64,000 nt of DNA from Salinicola endophyticus (GCF_003206575.1 NZ_PZJO01000002.1:54072-118071), one strand, 5' to 3'; counted from the stretch's first letter, positions 42,702-54,969 are shown. The notes: a model not told the origin generated them from the letters alone. Numbers and translations: made by a program.

Positions 42702-44543
42702 ATGCCCCAGCTCAAGGTCCTACGGACGGGACTGACGCTACTCACACTTCCCCTTGCGAGCCATGCCTGGGCGCTGGATGTCGAGGTGAACGGCATCAGC
42801 GGTGCCCCCGCCGAGAACATCGTCAATATCCTCTCCGACCTGGAGGGCGACAGTCAGGCCACCCGTGAGCGCCTCGATGGGGTCGTGCGGCAACGCGCCG
42901 AGCAGGCGCTGCAGGCGTTCGGCTACTACGGCGCGACCCTGGCCACCCACTATCCGGACAAGGACAACGCCCGGGTGGTGATCGACGTCAAGCCCGGGAA
43001 GCGCACCCGAATCACCAAGGTCGATGCCGGGCTCGAGGGCGATGCCCGCCATGACGACGCCTTCACCCAGGCGATGGCGGACAACCCGCTCAAGGTCGGT
43101 GACCCCCTGGTGCAGTCACGCTATGAAGGCTTCAAGGGGCGGCTCTCGACGCTGGCCCTCGAGCGCGGCTATTTCGATGCGCGGTTCAGCCAGCAGCGCA
43201 TCGAGGTGCGCCCGTGGGAGGAGAGCGCGCGCATCTATCTCGAGCTCGACAGCGGCACTCGCTACCGCTTCGGCCACGTGCACTTCCGCGGTAGCCAGAT
43301 CGAACCCGAACGGCTGCGCAACATGGTGCCGTTCGCCCCGGGCGATCCCTATCTCGCCGGCGATCTCGCCACCCTCAACCAGAACCTAGGCCAGACCGAC
43401 TGGTTCCGCGGTGTCGCGGTGCGCCCGCGGGTCAACGAGGATAGCCCCTCGTTCGCGCCCAGCCTGTGGTGGCAGGAGGCGACCGGGCGCGAGACCACCG
43501 CGGACAATTCGCGGGTGCTCGGTGGCCCGGGGCTGCGCGCCGCGCGCGAGCTGACCGACAGCCAGCCCAAGGTGGTGCCGGTGGATGTCGAGGTGACCCC
43601 GGCCGATCGTCATCAGTTCGAGGTGGGGATCGGTTACGCCACCGACGTGGGGCCGCGCACCCAGTTTTCGTGGACCATGCCGTGGCTCAACCGCTACGGC
43701 CACAGCCTGACCAACTCACTCTACCTGTCGTCGCCGGAGCAGCGCCTCTCAGGCGAGTACACCATCCCCCTGGCCAATCCGCTGCGCGACAGCTATCACC
43801 TGCGCTACGGCCTGGAGAGCGTTGACAACGAGGATACCAAGAGCTTCGAGAGCTCGGTGCAGCTGGCACGGCACTGGGAGTTCGCCAACGGCTGGAGCCA
43901 GGATCTCTACTGGCAGACCACCTACGAGGACTTCACCCAGGCCGATCAGAAAGATGCGGTGCTGCTGCTCTATCCCGGCATCAGCTGGTCGCGCACACGC
44001 AAGCGCAATCCGACCTTCCCCAGCTGGGGGGATCGGCAGCAGCTCACGCTGGAGTGGTCGGACCCCGCCTGGGGCTCGGATGCACGCTTCGTGCGTACCA
44101 CCTTCAGCACCCAGTGGATTCGTATGCTGGGCAGCGAGAACCGCTTCCTGTGGCGCCTCGGTGGCGGTGCCATGGCTACCGATACCTTCGACCAGGTACC
44201 ACCGTCGCTGCGCTTCTTCGCCGGTGGCGATCAGAGCATCCGCGGTTACGGTTACGAGAGCCTGTCGCCGGAGAACGCCGACGGCAAGCTGCTCGGCGGC
44301 CAGCAAATGCTCACCGGCAGCCTCGAATACCAGCGTCATCTGAGCGGCAATTTCTGGGGCGCGAGCTTCATCGACAGCGGCAACGCCTTCGACGACTGGT
44401 GGCCGAACACGCTCAAGACCGGTGCCGGCCTGGGCATTCGCTGGATATCACCCGTGGGGCCAATTCGTTTCGACATCGCCCATCCGTTTGACGACGAGGA
44501 GGACTCTTGGCGTCTCCATTTCTCCATCGGACCGGAGTTCTGA
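42702..44543 (+). CDS. tamA: TamA, outer-membrane Omp85-family assembly factor
   Basis: 613-aa protein with a signal peptide ending LASHAWA, three POTRA domains (to about residue 275) and a C-terminal 16-strand barrel. The barrel carries Omp85 signatures such as FFAGGDQSIRGYGYESLSPE near residue 510 and ends [26 protein letters not shown] with terminal Phe. With TamB it acts in autotransporter/outer-membrane protein insertion and lipid transport. Overlaps tamB by 37 bases. Confidence 0.93.
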   Translation: MPQLKVLRTGLTLLTLPLASHAWALDVEVNGISGAPAENIVNILSDLEGDSQATRERLDGVVRQRAEQALQAFGYYGATLATHYPDKDNARVVIDVKPGKRTRITKVDAGLEGDARHDDAFTQAMADNPLKVGDPLVQSRYEGFKGRLSTLALERGYFDARFSQQRIEVRPWEESARIYLELDSGTRYRFGHVHFRGSQIEPERLRNMVPFAPGDPYLAGDLATLNQNLGQTDWFRGVAVRPRVNEDSPSFAPSLWWQEATGRETTADNSRVLGGPGLRAARELTDSQPKVVPVDVEVTPADRHQFEVGIGYATDVGPRTQFSWTMPWLNRYGHSLTNSLYLSSPEQRLSGEYTIPLANPLRDSYHLRYGLESVDNEDTKSFESSVQLARHWEFANGWSQDLYWQTTYEDFTQADQKDAVLLLYPGISWSRTRKRNPTFPSWGDRQQLTLEWSDPAWGSDARFVRTTFSTQWIRMLGSENRFLWRLGGGAMATDTFDQVPPSLRFFAGGDQSIRGYGYESLSPENADGKLLGGQQMLTGSLEYQRHLSGNFWGASFIDSGNAFDDWWPNTLKTGAGLGIRWISPVGPIRFDIAHPFDDEEDSWRLHFSIGPEF

Positions 44544-47500
44544 TTCGGCTCGCGGTGTGGCTGCTGCTATGGCTGCTGGGACTGGTATTGCTGCTCGCGG
44601 GGTTGGCGCTGTCGCCCTGGGGGTCGCACTGGCTGTTCGAGCAGGCGCAGTCGCGTGGCTGGGTCCAGGCGACGCGCTTCGAGGGCGCGCCGCTCGACGA
44701 GTTGACCATCGACGATCTGGCGCTCGACGCCGGTCCTCTGTCGCTGCGGGTGGCCCACCTGCACCTCGCCTGGGGCGACGACTGCCTGTTGAAAGGGCGG
44801 CTGTGCCTCGACGACCTCACGATCTCCGGGGCGCGCATTCAACTGGCGGCCAGCGATGCGCAGACGCCGCCCCCCGCAGAGGATGACAGCGGTGGGGCGC
44901 TGGGGCCGATAGCCGTGCCACTGCCGATCGAGATCCGTCAGGTACGTCTGGACGACGTGGGGGTCGAACTCGCCGAGGGTACCGCGCTGCACTGGGACCA
45001 CTTTGAGACCGGTGCCAGCCTGCATGGCAATCGGCTGACGCTGTCGCCGACGACCCTGGCGGGTGTCGATATCACACTGCCCGACGCCACCAGTAATGGC
45101 CTGGATCAGGCGCAGGCGTCGCTGGGCGATGGCGTGATCAGCCCCGCGGCGCTTGCGGCGGCCGAGAGCCTGTACCCGTCGGCAAGCCCGACGCACGCCG
45201 CCATCGCGGCGGCCAATACACCCGGGGCACCCAGCGGACAGACGCCCGCGACGGCCAGCACCGAGGTCAAGGCGGCCGATGCTCCGTCAGCGAAGACGCT
45301 GCCCCCACTCGTGCTGTCGCCGCTGACCCTGGCCGCGGCGGCCAACGTGGCCGCCGCGACGGACGCCGCCGACCCGCGGGTCGCAGCGATCGAGCAACAG
45401 CTCCAGACGCTGCGCCGGCAGTTGCCCGACTTTGCGCTGCCGCTACAGCTGGAGGTGCCCAGCCTGACGATTCGCGACGTCACCCTGAACGGGCCCACGC
45501 CCCAGCGGCTCGATCGTTTGACGCTGTCGCTGGCGGCGGTCGATCGTCAGCTGGAGATTCGTCGCCTGACCCTCGATGCCCCGGATGGCCACGCCGAGCT
45601 CAGCGCCCGGATCGAGCTCAACGGCGACGTGCCGATCGCGCTCTCGCTGCACAGCCGCATCACCCGCGCGCCACTCTATGGTCAGCAGACTAGCCTCGAC
45701 GTGTCCGGCACGCTGGCCGATCTAAAGCTGACGCTGCACACCAGCGGCACAGCCGATGCCACGCTGAAGGCACGGCTGCAAGCCTTTGCGCCGGGGCTGC
45801 CCTTTGATCTCGAGCTGCACGGCGAGGACCTGCGCTGGCCGCTCGCCGCGCAGCCATTTGCCGCGTTCCGCGCGCTCCCCGGGGGGCTCGACGCCACCGT
45901 CATCCGCAGCGCCCGCGCTATTGCCGGTGTCGCGCCGCCACCGGCGTCGACGCCGCAGTACCGGCTCGACAAGCTGGCACTGTCGCTGTCGGGGTCGCTG
46001 GCGGCCTACCAGGCAAGGCTCGATCTTGCCGGGCAGGGCCAGGGCCTGCCGCCGGTGACACTGGGCGTGCGTGGCGAAGGCGACCTGCAGGGGTTCCACT
46101 GGCAGCCGCTCGACATCGCCAGCGACGGCGGTCAACTGCGCAGTCAGGGCAGCGTGCGCTGGACGCCACTGCTCTCGGCCAACCTCAAGCTCGATCTCAG
46201 CCGACTGCCGCTGGAGGCCTTCACCCAGGCGGTCACCGGTCAGCTCAATGGTCAGGCCCGGGCGGCTTTTGCCATGGGCCACGACGGCGGCTGGCAGCTG
46301 GCACTGCCGCAGCTCGACATCGACGGTCGCCTTCAGCAGCGCGAGCTGCGCCTGGCGGCGAGCCTCGACGGCAACAGCGACATGGCCTGGCACATTCGCC
46401 AGCTCGACCTGCGCCAGGGGCGCAACCGGGTGACGGCGACCGGCAGTATCGACCAGGCCTTGAACATCGACGGGCGCATCGATGCCCCCGCACTGGGCAC
46501 GATTCTGCCCCAACTGGCCGGCGCGCTGCGTGGTCAGTTCCAGGGCCGTGGCACGCTGAAGAAGCCCAGCGTGACGGTCGATCTCGATGGCAACGGCGTT
46601 GCCTTCGGCGACAATCGCGTGGGGCAGCTAGCGCTGAAGGCCAGCAGTACCGGCACCGCGGACCCGCAGTTCGACGTCGACCTGCAAGCGTCGGATATCG
46701 CCGCCGCCAATCAGCAGATTCGACGCCTCGAACTGGGTCTCGACGGGCGGCTGTCGCAGCATAAGCTGTCGCTCGATGTGGCCGGTGGCGACGGCCTGCC
46801 GGCATCGCAACTCTCACTGCGCCTGCGTGGCGGCCTGGATGACGCTTATCGCCACTATCGTGGCACCCTGGCGTCGCTGTCGGCGGCCACCGACTATGGC
46901 GATCTCGCGCTGCGTGACGCCCTCGATTTCAGCGCTGACCTCCAGGCTTCCAGCGTGACTCTGGTGCCATTCTGCCTCGATCGCCGCCAGGGCGGCGCGC
47001 TTTGCCTGACCGAACGCATGACCGCCTCGGCCGATCAGGGGCGGGCGGCGCTGGCGCTGGACGACATTCCGATGGCACTGCTCGATGACTTCATGCCCGA
47101 GGGCTGGCGGGTCGCCGGCAGCACCGCCGGCAAGCTCATCGCCAGCTGGTCCCGCGGTGGTCAGGCCTGGACCGCCAAGGCCGATATCGATGCCCAGGCC
47201 CAGGTCTCCGGGGTCGATGCCCGTGGTGCGCCGTGGCAGGTGCCGGAGACCCGGGTGGTGTTGACGCTCGACGCCGATCAGCGCCGCGCTCGCACCGATG
47301 TCACGCTGGCCCTTGCCGATGCCGGCCAGGTGCATCTGCAAGCACAGGTGGACGATCCCGCCGGGGCGGGGCGCCTGCAGGGACAGCTCGCCATCGATGA
47401 TCTGCGTTTCGCGCCGTATCGCCCCCTGGTCGCCGGTCTCAGCCAGCTGGAGGGCGCCATCAATGGCGACGTGGAACTCGGCGGCAGCATCACCATGCCG

Positions 47501-48721
47501 GCGTTGAACGGCAACGTGGTGATCGACGGGGTCAAGGTCAAGGGTGGCGTCTCGCCGGTGGCGGTGACCGATGCCCGGCTGACGCTGGCGCTGGCCGGAC
47601 AGTCATCGACCCTCGACGGCTACGTGCAGAGTGAGGATGGCCGCCTGGCACTGAGTGGCGATGCCGACTGGCAGAACCCCGCCGAATGGCGCGCCAACGT
47701 CAATATCGACGGGCAGAAGCAGCCGATTCTGGTAGCGATGCCGGCGTACGGCCGCCTGCGCATCGCGCCGGATATACAGGTTCGCGCCACCCCGCAGCGC
47801 TTGCAGGTGCGCGGCGACGTCAGCGTGCCCTGGGCGCGCCTGGAGATCGGTCAGCTACCGGCCTCGGCGCAGGTGCCCAGCAGCGATACCGTGATCATCA
47901 CCGAGGAAGAGGATCGCCGGCAGCAGACTGCCGCCGAGTCGCGTGCCAACGACGAGGGGGCGGGCACCGCCCAGGCCCTGGCCGACGCCGGCATGCAGCT
48001 CGATATCCGCGTCAAGCTGCACCTGGGGCCGGATCTGAAGCTCGCAGCCTACGGGCTGAAGTCCGGGCTGCGTGGCGAGCTGGAGATTCGCCAGGGCACT
48101 GGTCCAGTCCAGCTCTACGGCGACGTCAATCTGATCGGCGGCACCTATACCTCCTTCGGTCAGGATCTGATCATTCGCCAGGGGGAGGTGATCTTCAGCG
48201 GGCCGGCATCGCAGCCGAACCTGCAATTCGAGGCGATCCGCAATCCCGATACCACCGAAGACAACGTGGTTGCCGGGCTGCGGGTGACCGGCCCGGCCTC
48301 GGCGCCACGGCTGACCATCTTCTCCGAACCGGCGATGAGCGAGAGCCGTGCGCTCTCCTACATTCTGCGCGGACGCGGGCCGGACGACAGTGGCGGCGGT
48401 GACGACGCCCTGACCTCGGCGCTGATCGGGCTGTCGCTGTCGCAGACCGGCAGTGCCGTGGGCAAGGTGGGTGAGAGTTTCGGGGTTCAGGATCTGAGCC
48501 TCGACGCCTCGGGTTCCGGCGACGACAGCCAGGTCGTGGTCAGTGGCTATGTCTTCGATGACTTGAAGGTGAGCTACGGCGTCGGCATATTCTCTCCCAT
48601 CGCCGAGCTGACCCTGCGCTACCGCCTGATCCAGAATCTCTATCTGCAGGCGGTATCGGGGGCGGCTCAGGCGCTGGACCTCATCTACACCTTCAGTCTG
48701 GGCCGCAGCGGCGGCCCCTGA
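44507..48721 (+). CDS. tamB: TamB, periplasm-spanning AsmA-like translocation module protein
   Basis: 1404-aa protein with an N-terminal membrane anchor ([24 protein letters not shown]), a long beta-helical groove made of repeating hydrophobic strands, and the conserved C-terminal DUF490/TamB domain (residues ~1050-1404). That domain includes [27 protein letters not shown] and [10 protein letters not shown]. Partner of TamA and implicated in phospholipid transfer to the outer membrane. The start is TTG with GAGGAGG upstream, inside the tamA 3' end. A low-complexity Ala/Pro/Thr stretch lies at residues ~200-300. Confidence 0.92.
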   Translation: MASPFLHRTGVLIRLAVWLLLWLLGLVLLLAGLALSPWGSHWLFEQAQSRGWVQATRFEGAPLDELTIDDLALDAGPLSLRVAHLHLAWGDDCLLKGRLCLDDLTISGARIQLAASDAQTPPPAEDDSGGALGPIAVPLPIEIRQVRLDDVGVELAEGTALHWDHFETGASLHGNRLTLSPTTLAGVDITLPDATSNGLDQAQASLGDGVISPAALAAAESLYPSASPTHAAIAAANTPGAPSGQTPATASTEVKAADAPSAKTLPPLVLSPLTLAAAANVAAATDAADPRVAAIEQQLQTLRRQLPDFALPLQLEVPSLTIRDVTLNGPTPQRLDRLTLSLAAVDRQLEIRRLTLDAPDGHAELSARIELNGDVPIALSLHSRITRAPLYGQQTSLDVSGTLADLKLTLHTSGTADATLKARLQAFAPGLPFDLELHGEDLRWPLAAQPFAAFRALPGGLDATVIRSARAIAGVAPPPASTPQYRLDKLALSLSGSLAAYQARLDLAGQGQGLPPVTLGVRGEGDLQGFHWQPLDIASDGGQLRSQGSVRWTPLLSANLKLDLSRLPLEAFTQAVTGQLNGQARAAFAMGHDGGWQLALPQLDIDGRLQQRELRLAASLDGNSDMAWHIRQLDLRQGRNRVTATGSIDQALNIDGRIDAPALGTILPQLAGALRGQFQGRGTLKKPSVTVDLDGNGVAFGDNRVGQLALKASSTGTADPQFDVDLQASDIAAANQQIRRLELGLDGRLSQHKLSLDVAGGDGLPASQLSLRLRGGLDDAYRHYRGTLASLSAATDYGDLALRDALDFSADLQASSVTLVPFCLDRRQGGALCLTERMTASADQGRAALALDDIPMALLDDFMPEGWRVAGSTAGKLIASWSRGGQAWTAKADIDAQAQVSGVDARGAPWQVPETRVVLTLDADQRRARTDVTLALADAGQVHLQAQVDDPAGAGRLQGQLAIDDLRFAPYRPLVAGLSQLEGAINGDVELGGSITMPALNGNVVIDGVKVKGGVSPVAVTDARLTLALAGQSSTLDGYVQSEDGRLALSGDADWQNPAEWRANVNIDGQKQPILVAMPAYGRLRIAPDIQVRATPQRLQVRGDVSVPWARLEIGQLPASAQVPSSDTVIITEEEDRRQQTAAESRANDEGAGTAQALADAGMQLDIRVKLHLGPDLKLAAYGLKSGLRGELEIRQGTGPVQLYGDVNLIGGTYTSFGQDLIIRQGEVIFSGPASQPNLQFEAIRNPDTTEDNVVAGLRVTGPASAPRLTIFSEPAMSESRALSYILRGRGPDDSGGGDDALTSALIGLSLSQTGSAVGKVGESFGVQDLSLDASGSGDDSQVVVSGYVFDDLKVSYGVGIFSPIAELTLRYRLIQNLYLQAVSGAAQALDLIYTFSLGRSGGP

Positions 48722-48795
48722 GGATCGGCCACGCGCCGGCGCGGGTGGGCAGCTTTTGGATACGCCAGCCGCCCGCGACCACCAGGAGATACACC

Positions 48796-49434
<639 letters not shown>

Positions 49435-49487
49435 GTCGCGCCTGTCCCCAAGTCTGCTCCCACACCAGATCAAGCCCCAACGAGGCA

Positions 49488-49510
49488 CGGGGCCGGTTCC
49501 ACCGGCCCCG
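49488..49510. terminator. Bidirectional hairpin between msrA and yheT
   Basis: A perfect ten-base stem CGGGGCCGGT/ACCGGCCCCG with a TCC loop lies between convergent genes. It has no T run but is very stable. Confidence 0.65.
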
Positions 49511-49545
49511 CTCAGTGTGCCAGTACTGGCCTCAGCGCATCTCTC

Positions 49546-50595
49546 TCAACGATCCTCCAGCGCCGAATGCGGCGCTGCCTTCCTCGTCGTTTCCCGCTCC
49601 GGTATCCACGCCAGCAGTTGTTGGCCCACGCGATGCGATAGCCATGAACTGAAGCGGCCACCACGCCGCTCGACATAGCCTACGTGACCGCCGTGGCTCG
49701 CCACCTCCAGACGTGTGCTCGCCGAGGGCATGGCGATCCGCGCGAGCAGATCGCCGGGCATGAAAGGGTCGTCGCTGGCATGCAGGATCAGCGTGGGGAG
49801 TTCGATCTCGCCCAGCAGCGGGCCGGCCGAGGCGCGGCGATAGTAGTCGCTGGCCGAGGTAAAGCCGTGCAGCGGGGCGGTCACCGCGTCGTCGTAGTCC
49901 CAGAAGGTGTGCAGGGCGGCGAGCCGCTTGGGTGTCAGCGCCAGCGGGAAGGGGGCGCTGGCCATGCGCATCGCTACCTTGCGCTTGAGTTGGGCCAGCA
50001 GGTAGCGCTGGTAGAGCCGCGCGGCGCCACGATCCAGGGCATCGGCGCAGGCGGCGAGATCGAGCGGGGCGTTGATGGCGATGGCCCCGCGCAGCGGCAG
50101 GCCGTCGCTGCCCTGTTCGGCGATCAGCTTGAGCAGCATGTTGGCGCCCAGCGAGACCCCGGCGGCGACCATGGCGGCGCGCGGATAGCGCTGGGCGAGC
50201 AGGCCGATGAGCCAGTAGGCGTCGGCGGTATCGCCGGAGTGATAGGCGCGGGGCAGGCGGTTGGGGGCTGCCCCGCAGCCGCGAAAGTGCATCAGTAGCG
50301 GACGAAAGCCGAGCGTGCTTGCCTGGTGCAGCAGTTCGCGTGCATAGGGCGAATCGAACGATCCCTCCAGACCGTGGAACAGTAGAAAGATCGGCGCCTG
50401 TGGGTCCCGCGGGGCCGGCTCCGCCCAGGCCAGCTCGACGAAATCGCCGTCGGGGAGATTGACCACCTCGGTACGCCTGGCCAGCGCTCGTTTGGGCAGC
50501 AGGCGCGGCAGCAGGGTCTGCAGATGACGGTTGCGCAGTGCGGCCGGCGGGTCGAACGCCGCGGCGAACGCCCACGGCTGCCTGTCGGACGCCAT
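49546..50595 (-). CDS. yheT: YheT-type alpha/beta hydrolase
   Basis: 349-aa AB-hydrolase of the YheT/UPF0017 group. NRHLQTLLPRLL and FHGLEGSFDSPYARELL are typical of the group, the nucleophile elbow is GVSLGAN, the charge-relay Asp is in LHASDDPFMPG and the His in SHGGHVGY. The substrate is unknown, probably a short-chain ester. It shares TGATG with the end of pepQ and is the last gene of the leftward dpp-pepQ unit. Confidence 0.87.
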   Translation of the reverse strand: MASDRQPWAFAAAFDPPAALRNRHLQTLLPRLLPKRALARRTEVVNLPDGDFVELAWAEPAPRDPQAPIFLLFHGLEGSFDSPYARELLHQASTLGFRPLLMHFRGCGAAPNRLPRAYHSGDTADAYWLIGLLAQRYPRAAMVAAGVSLGANMLLKLIAEQGSDGLPLRGAIAINAPLDLAACADALDRGAARLYQRYLLAQLKRKVAMRMASAPFPLALTPKRLAALHTFWDYDDAVTAPLHGFTSASDYYRRASAGPLLGEIELPTLILHASDDPFMPGDLLARIAMPSASTRLEVASHGGHVGYVERRGGRFSSWLSHRVGQQLLAWIPERETTRKAAPHSALEDR

Positions 50596-51926
50596 CACCG
50601 CGCGTCGTTCGCCGGGGCCGAGGTCAGGTTGGCGTGCCCCTCGGCGGTGATCAACACGTTGTCCTCGATCCGGATGCCGCCGTGGTCGGCGAGCCGGTCG
50701 ACCCGATCCCAGTCGACCGCCTGGCGCTCGCTACCGTCGCGGAAGGGCGCGAGCAGGAACGGGATGATGTAGAGCCCGGGCTCGATCGTCACCACCATGC
50801 CGGGTGCCAGCGTGCGGGTCAGGCGCAGGGCCGGATCGGCCGTCGGCGGGGGCAGCGGGGCGCCGCTGGCGTCGTGCTGACGGCCACCGACATCGTGTAC
50901 CTGCACGCCGAGACTGTGGCCCAGCCCGTGAGGGCAGAAGGCCCGCGTCAGACCGCTGGTCACCGCGGCTTCGGCGCTCATGCGCAGCACACCCGTGTCG
51001 GCCAGCAGCGCCCCCAGGTAGTGATGCATGCGTTGGTGCAGGGCGACGAAATCGACCCCCGGTGCCAGCTCGGCGATCAACCGCTGCTGAAATGCGGTCA
51101 CCCCTTCGATCAGCGGCGCGAACAGCGGATCGGCGTCGAGTGCCGCCCAGGTGCGGGTGATGTCGGCGCAGTAACCGGCGTGGCGGTGCCCGGCATCCAC
51201 CAGCAGTGAGCGCAAGGTATCCGGAGCGGTGGTGGCGTAGTGCTGGTAGTGCAGGGTACCGGCGTGGGCGTTGATGCCGACGATGTTCTGGTAGGCCAGC
51301 TCGCTCTCGCGCTGGCGCGTGGCCGCCAGGTAGGCGAGCTGGATATCCAGCTCGCTGGCACCGTCGGCAAACGCTTCGCGGGCCGCGGCGTGACCGGCCA
51401 GGGCGTAGCGATTGGCCAGGCGCAGGCAGTCGCTCTCGTAGTCATCCTTGTAGAGCCGCAGCTCGTCGAGCGCGTGCAGCAGAGTGGGCGGATTGAGCGT
51501 GGCGGTGGCGGGTACGGCGTCCGCTGGGACATCGCCGAGCACCGCCACTCGGGGGTGGGCGCCGATCAGCGCTGCTGCCGTGGTCGGCTGGGCGAGCGGC
51601 GTCGGATCGAGACACTCGGCGCGCACGCCCTGCGGTGGGGGTGTCGGCAGGTGCCAGAAATCGGTCGGCGCGTAGTAGAACCAGCGCGGCGTGGTGCCGG
51701 GGGCGATCCACAGCCAATCATGCTGCTGGTGCGGGGCACCGGTCCAGTGCACGAAATGGCCGAAAGCGCTGAAACTACTCTCCTGATCGTCGCCATGGTG
51801 AGGACGGGCGTGGCCGCTGTAGAGCAGTACGGCATCGAAACCGCTGCGTTCGAGAAGCTCGGCGTAGGCTTGCTGCAGGCGGTCGAGGTGAGCCCGGTGG
51901 GCGCTATCGCGATCGGTGGAGGTCAT
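50595..51926 (-). CDS. pepQ: Xaa-Pro dipeptidase PepQ
   Basis: 443-aa prolidase, exactly the E. coli PepQ length, that cleaves dipeptides with C-terminal proline. Metal ligands sit in VDAGHRHAGYCADITRTW (two Asp), HGLGHSLGVQVHDVGG (His), IEPGLY (Glu) and GIRIEDNVLIT (Glu). ATG 51926 has AGGAAGGA upstream and overlaps the LysR gene by 23 bases. Linked to a dipeptide ABC transporter and a LysR gene, it should hydrolyse imported proline peptides and release proline, itself an osmoprotectant. Confidence 0.92.
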   Translation of the reverse strand: MTSTDRDSAHRAHLDRLQQAYAELLERSGFDAVLLYSGHARPHHGDDQESSFSAFGHFVHWTGAPHQQHDWLWIAPGTTPRWFYYAPTDFWHLPTPPPQGVRAECLDPTPLAQPTTAAALIGAHPRVAVLGDVPADAVPATATLNPPTLLHALDELRLYKDDYESDCLRLANRYALAGHAAAREAFADGASELDIQLAYLAATRQRESELAYQNIVGINAHAGTLHYQHYATTAPDTLRSLLVDAGHRHAGYCADITRTWAALDADPLFAPLIEGVTAFQQRLIAELAPGVDFVALHQRMHHYLGALLADTGVLRMSAEAAVTSGLTRAFCPHGLGHSLGVQVHDVGGRQHDASGAPLPPPTADPALRLTRTLAPGMVVTIEPGLYIIPFLLAPFRDGSERQAVDWDRVDRLADHGGIRIEDNVLITAEGHANLTSAPANDAR

Positions 51927-52833
51927 CGAGTCCTTCCTGAAGTTGAGCCAGTGTGTCATGGAGTGCCGGATGGCGGCCGTCATGACGAAAATAGAGGCGG
52001 ATCGACAGCGGCACGTCCCAGCGGCGGTCTCCGGCCCGGGTCAGTTCGCCCTGGGCCAGCGCCTGGCGCACGGTGCGAAAGGGCAGCCAGCCCAGGCCAT
52101 AGCCCTGCAGCACCAGTTCGCGGATGTTGGAGGTCTGTACGCTCTCGTTGAGGGTGCTCAGATGGACCTCCTGGCGCGAACGATCCCAATGTGCCCTGAG
52201 CGCCGCCGCGATCAATCCACTGGCATGATAGGCGATATGCGGCAGCGGGCGGCGCTTGTCGCCGGGCAGGGCAAAACGAGGCGTGCCGTCGGCGTTGGCG
52301 GCGCTCACCGGCACCAGCAGCTCCTCGCCCAGCGTCAGATAGCGCAGGCCGCTCAGCTCCAGATCCAGGGCGATGCGTCCCTCGGGCCAATAGCATAGCG
52401 CCAGATCCACCTCGCCGCGCTCGAGCGCTTCGACGTAGTCCCCGATCAGCCAACTGGTGGCACGCAGGTAGGGTTCGATCTGGGGGTGTAGGGCGTGCTG
52501 CTCGAGCCACCCCGGGACGAAGTGGGTGAGCAGGCTCTGCGGCGCTGCCAGTCTGAGGCGCCGGGTGGCGTCGTGATGCAGATGTTGCAAGCGCTCGCGG
52601 GTCACTCTCACCCGCTCGGTGATCTGCTTGCATAGCGTCAGGAACTCTTCACCCGCGGGGGTCAGGCTCAGCGGCATCGTCTGGCGGTTGACCAGGGTCG
52701 CGTCCATCGCCTCCTCGAGCAGCTTGATGCGGCGCGAGAAGGTCGGCTGCGTCACGTTCTGCTGTTCGGCAGCCCGGGAGAAGTGGCGGGTTTCGGCCAA
52801 GACGATGAAGTCTTCCAGCCAACGTAGTTCCAT
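51904..52833 (-). CDS. LysR-family regulator of the dpp-pepQ cluster (HypT/YjiE-like)
   Basis: 309-aa LysR protein. The helix-turn-helix (HFSRAAEQQNVTQPTFSRRIKLLE) and whole layout resemble the regulator at 4444-5361, including ELRWLEDFIVLAETR, so the two are paralogues. Here it sits between dppF (41-base gap) and pepQ (23-base overlap), a position that suggests control of peptide uptake and cleavage. The ligand is unknown. Confidence 0.85.
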   Translation of the reverse strand: MELRWLEDFIVLAETRHFSRAAEQQNVTQPTFSRRIKLLEEAMDATLVNRQTMPLSLTPAGEEFLTLCKQITERVRVTRERLQHLHHDATRRLRLAAPQSLLTHFVPGWLEQHALHPQIEPYLRATSWLIGDYVEALERGEVDLALCYWPEGRIALDLELSGLRYLTLGEELLVPVSAANADGTPRFALPGDKRRPLPHIAYHASGLIAAALRAHWDRSRQEVHLSTLNESVQTSNIRELVLQGYGLGWLPFRTVRQALAQGELTRAGDRRWDVPLSIRLYFRHDGRHPALHDTLAQLQEGLDDLHRSR

Positions 52834-52874
52834 GCGGCTCTCTGTGATGAATCGAATTCAAGAACGTGACGCAG

Positions 52875-53945
52875 TCATGATCCCTGGCGCGTGTACGTGT
52901 CGACGGCGCGCTCGTCGACGGCATGGCAGGCGACCGCATGCCCGTTGCCGAGTGTCTGCAGGCGTGGCGGCTCACGCGCACAGCGCGGCATGGCCAGGGG
53001 GCAGTGCTGGCGATAGACGCAGCCCGGGGTGGCCGGCATGCCGGTGGGCGTGGCGGCGCTGCTGGCGATACGCCCGGCGCCAGCATCGTCGAAACGCGGC
53101 CGCGCCGCCAGCAGCGCCCGGGTGTAGGGGTGGCGGGCAGCGGCGAAAATCTGCGCCGCCGGCCCGGTCTCGCACAGCGTGCCGCGGTAGAGTACGGCGA
53201 CATGGGTTGCCAGGTACTCGACCACGGCGAGGTCATGGCTGATGAACAGATAGGTCAGCCGGCGGGCGAGCTGGGTGTCGACGAGCAGATTGAGCACCTG
53301 AGCCTGAACCGAGAGATCCAGCGCCGACAGCGGCTCGTCGGCGACGATCAGCTCCGGTGAGACGCTCAGTGCCCGAGCGATGGCGACCCGCTGGCGCTGC
53401 CCGCCGGAGAGCTCGTGGGGGTAGCGTTCGCCCCAGGCGCGGTCGAGTCCGACGTCGGCCAACAGGGTGTCGACCCGTTCGTGCACCTGCTGCCGCGACC
53501 CGTTCGGGAAGTGCACGCGGATCGGCTCGGCCAGGGCCTGGGCGACCCGCAGGCGCGGATTGAGCGAGGCGTAGGGGTCCTGAAAGATCATCTGCATGCG
53601 CCGGCGGTAGCGTTGGCGTTGGCGGGCGGGGAGGTGATCGATACGCGTACCTGCGTAAACCACCTCGCCGGCATCGGGATCCAGCAGGCCCATGATCAGG
53701 CGTGCCAGGGTCGATTTGCCGCTGCCCGACTCGCCCACCACACAGAGCGCGTCGCCGCGCCAGAGCGTCAGGCTGACCGCGTCCAGAGCCTGGGTCTGGG
53801 CATGTCGGTGCCGGCCGAACCCGCGCCGCGGCAGGCGATAGCGGTGGCTCAGGTCGCGCACCTCGAGCAGTGGCGTCGCCACATCGGCGGGCTGGCCGAG
53901 GGCGCCGAGCGCCGGCGTGGGAGGTGCATCAGTCGAGCGGTTCAT
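52875..53945 (-). CDS. dppF: Dipeptide/oligopeptide ABC transporter ATPase, DppF-like
   Basis: 356-aa ATPase with Walker A GESGSGKSTLA, Q-loop IFQDPYASLNPR, signature LSGGQRQRVAIARAL, Walker B LIVADEPLSALD and H-loop FISHDLAVV. The C-terminal oligopeptide extension includes a cysteine cluster (GCVYRQHCPLAMPRC) seen in DppF/OppF proteins. Overlaps dppD by 17 bases. Confidence 0.9.
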   Translation of the reverse strand: MNRSTDAPPTPALGALGQPADVATPLLEVRDLSHRYRLPRRGFGRHRHAQTQALDAVSLTLWRGDALCVVGESGSGKSTLARLIMGLLDPDAGEVVYAGTRIDHLPARQRQRYRRRMQMIFQDPYASLNPRLRVAQALAEPIRVHFPNGSRQQVHERVDTLLADVGLDRAWGERYPHELSGGQRQRVAIARALSVSPELIVADEPLSALDLSVQAQVLNLLVDTQLARRLTYLFISHDLAVVEYLATHVAVLYRGTLCETGPAAQIFAAARHPYTRALLAARPRFDDAGAGRIASSAATPTGMPATPGCVYRQHCPLAMPRCAREPPRLQTLGNGHAVACHAVDERAVDTYTRQGS

Positions 53946-54963
53946 CGTGCACCTGTGCGGAGTGGATCATCTCGTGGTCGATCAATTGCGCCACCCAGTG
54001 GCAGGCGACCTCGCTCCCGCTGCTGGGGATGAGCGCGGGTGGATCGCCCTCACAACGCCGCCGCAGATCGTCATCCGCGGCAACACGGTAGCGGCAGCGC
54101 GGATGAAAGGCACAGCCGGTGGGGCGTACGCCGGGCGCGGGTGGGCTGCCGGGGACCGGACGCAGCGGCGCCCGCGGCGGATACATCTGCGGCAGGGCAT
54201 CGATCAGCGCCTGAGTGTAGGGATGCTGGGGGTCGTTGATCACTTCACGCGTCGGTCCGCTCTCGACCACCCGGCCGGCATACATCACCAGCACGCGCTG
54301 GGTCAGTTGCTGGATCACCGCGAGGTCGTGGGAGATCACGATCAGGCTCAGGTCGTGGGTCCGGCACAGGGCGATGAGCAGGGCGACGAGTTCCGCCTGG
54401 GTGGTGACGTCCAGCGCGGTGGTGGGCTCGTCGGCGATGATGACGTCCGGGTCCAGCAGCAGTGCCATGGCGATCACCACACGCTGGCACTGGCCGCCGG
54501 AGAGCTGATGCGGATAGCGCTCGAGCTGGCGCTCCGGCTCGTCGAGACCCACCTGATGCAGCTGGTGCAGCACCATCTTGCGCGCTAGACGTCGGGAGAG
54601 ACGTCGATGGGCGCGCAGGGTCTCGCGCATCTGCTGGCCCACGGTGAGCACGGGATTGAGGGTCGCGCGCGGGTCCTGGAACACCATCGCCATACGCCTG
54701 CCGCGGATGCCGCGCCAGCGTCGTTCGGAGAGCGCAGTCAGTTCGCGCCCCTCGAGCCGGATGCGGCCGCTGGCGATGTGCCCCGGTGGCGCCAGCAGAT
54801 TGACCAGACTGAAACCGAGTACCGACTTGCCGGCGCCGGATTCGCCGACGATGCCCAGGCATTCGCCGCGCCCGAGCCGGAAACTCACCCCGGCCACCGC
54901 CTCCAGCGTCGCCCCGGGCAGGGTGAAGCGCACGCTGAGATCCTCGACTTCCAGGAGTGCCAT
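53929..54963 (-). CDS. dppD: Dipeptide/oligopeptide ABC transporter ATPase, DppD-like
   Basis: 344-aa ATPase: Walker [13 protein letters not shown]-loop [13 protein letters not shown], signature [15 protein letters not shown], Walker [13 protein letters not shown] and H-loop VISHDLAVI. The C-terminal extension has [12 protein letters not shown]. It pairs with DppF to energise the DppBC permease. Six bases separate it from dppC. Confidence 0.9.
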   Translation of the reverse strand: MALLEVEDLSVRFTLPGATLEAVAGVSFRLGRGECLGIVGESGAGKSVLGFSLVNLLAPPGHIASGRIRLEGRELTALSERRWRGIRGRRMAMVFQDPRATLNPVLTVGQQMRETLRAHRRLSRRLARKMVLHQLHQVGLDEPERQLERYPHQLSGGQCQRVVIAMALLLDPDVIIADEPTTALDVTTQAELVALLIALCRTHDLSLIVISHDLAVIQQLTQRVLVMYAGRVVESGPTREVINDPQHPYTQALIDALPQMYPPRAPLRPVPGSPPAPGVRPTGCAFHPRCRYRVAADDDLRRRCEGDPPALIPSSGSEVACHWVAQLIDHEMIHSAQVHDEPLD

Positions 54964-54969
54964 GACGCG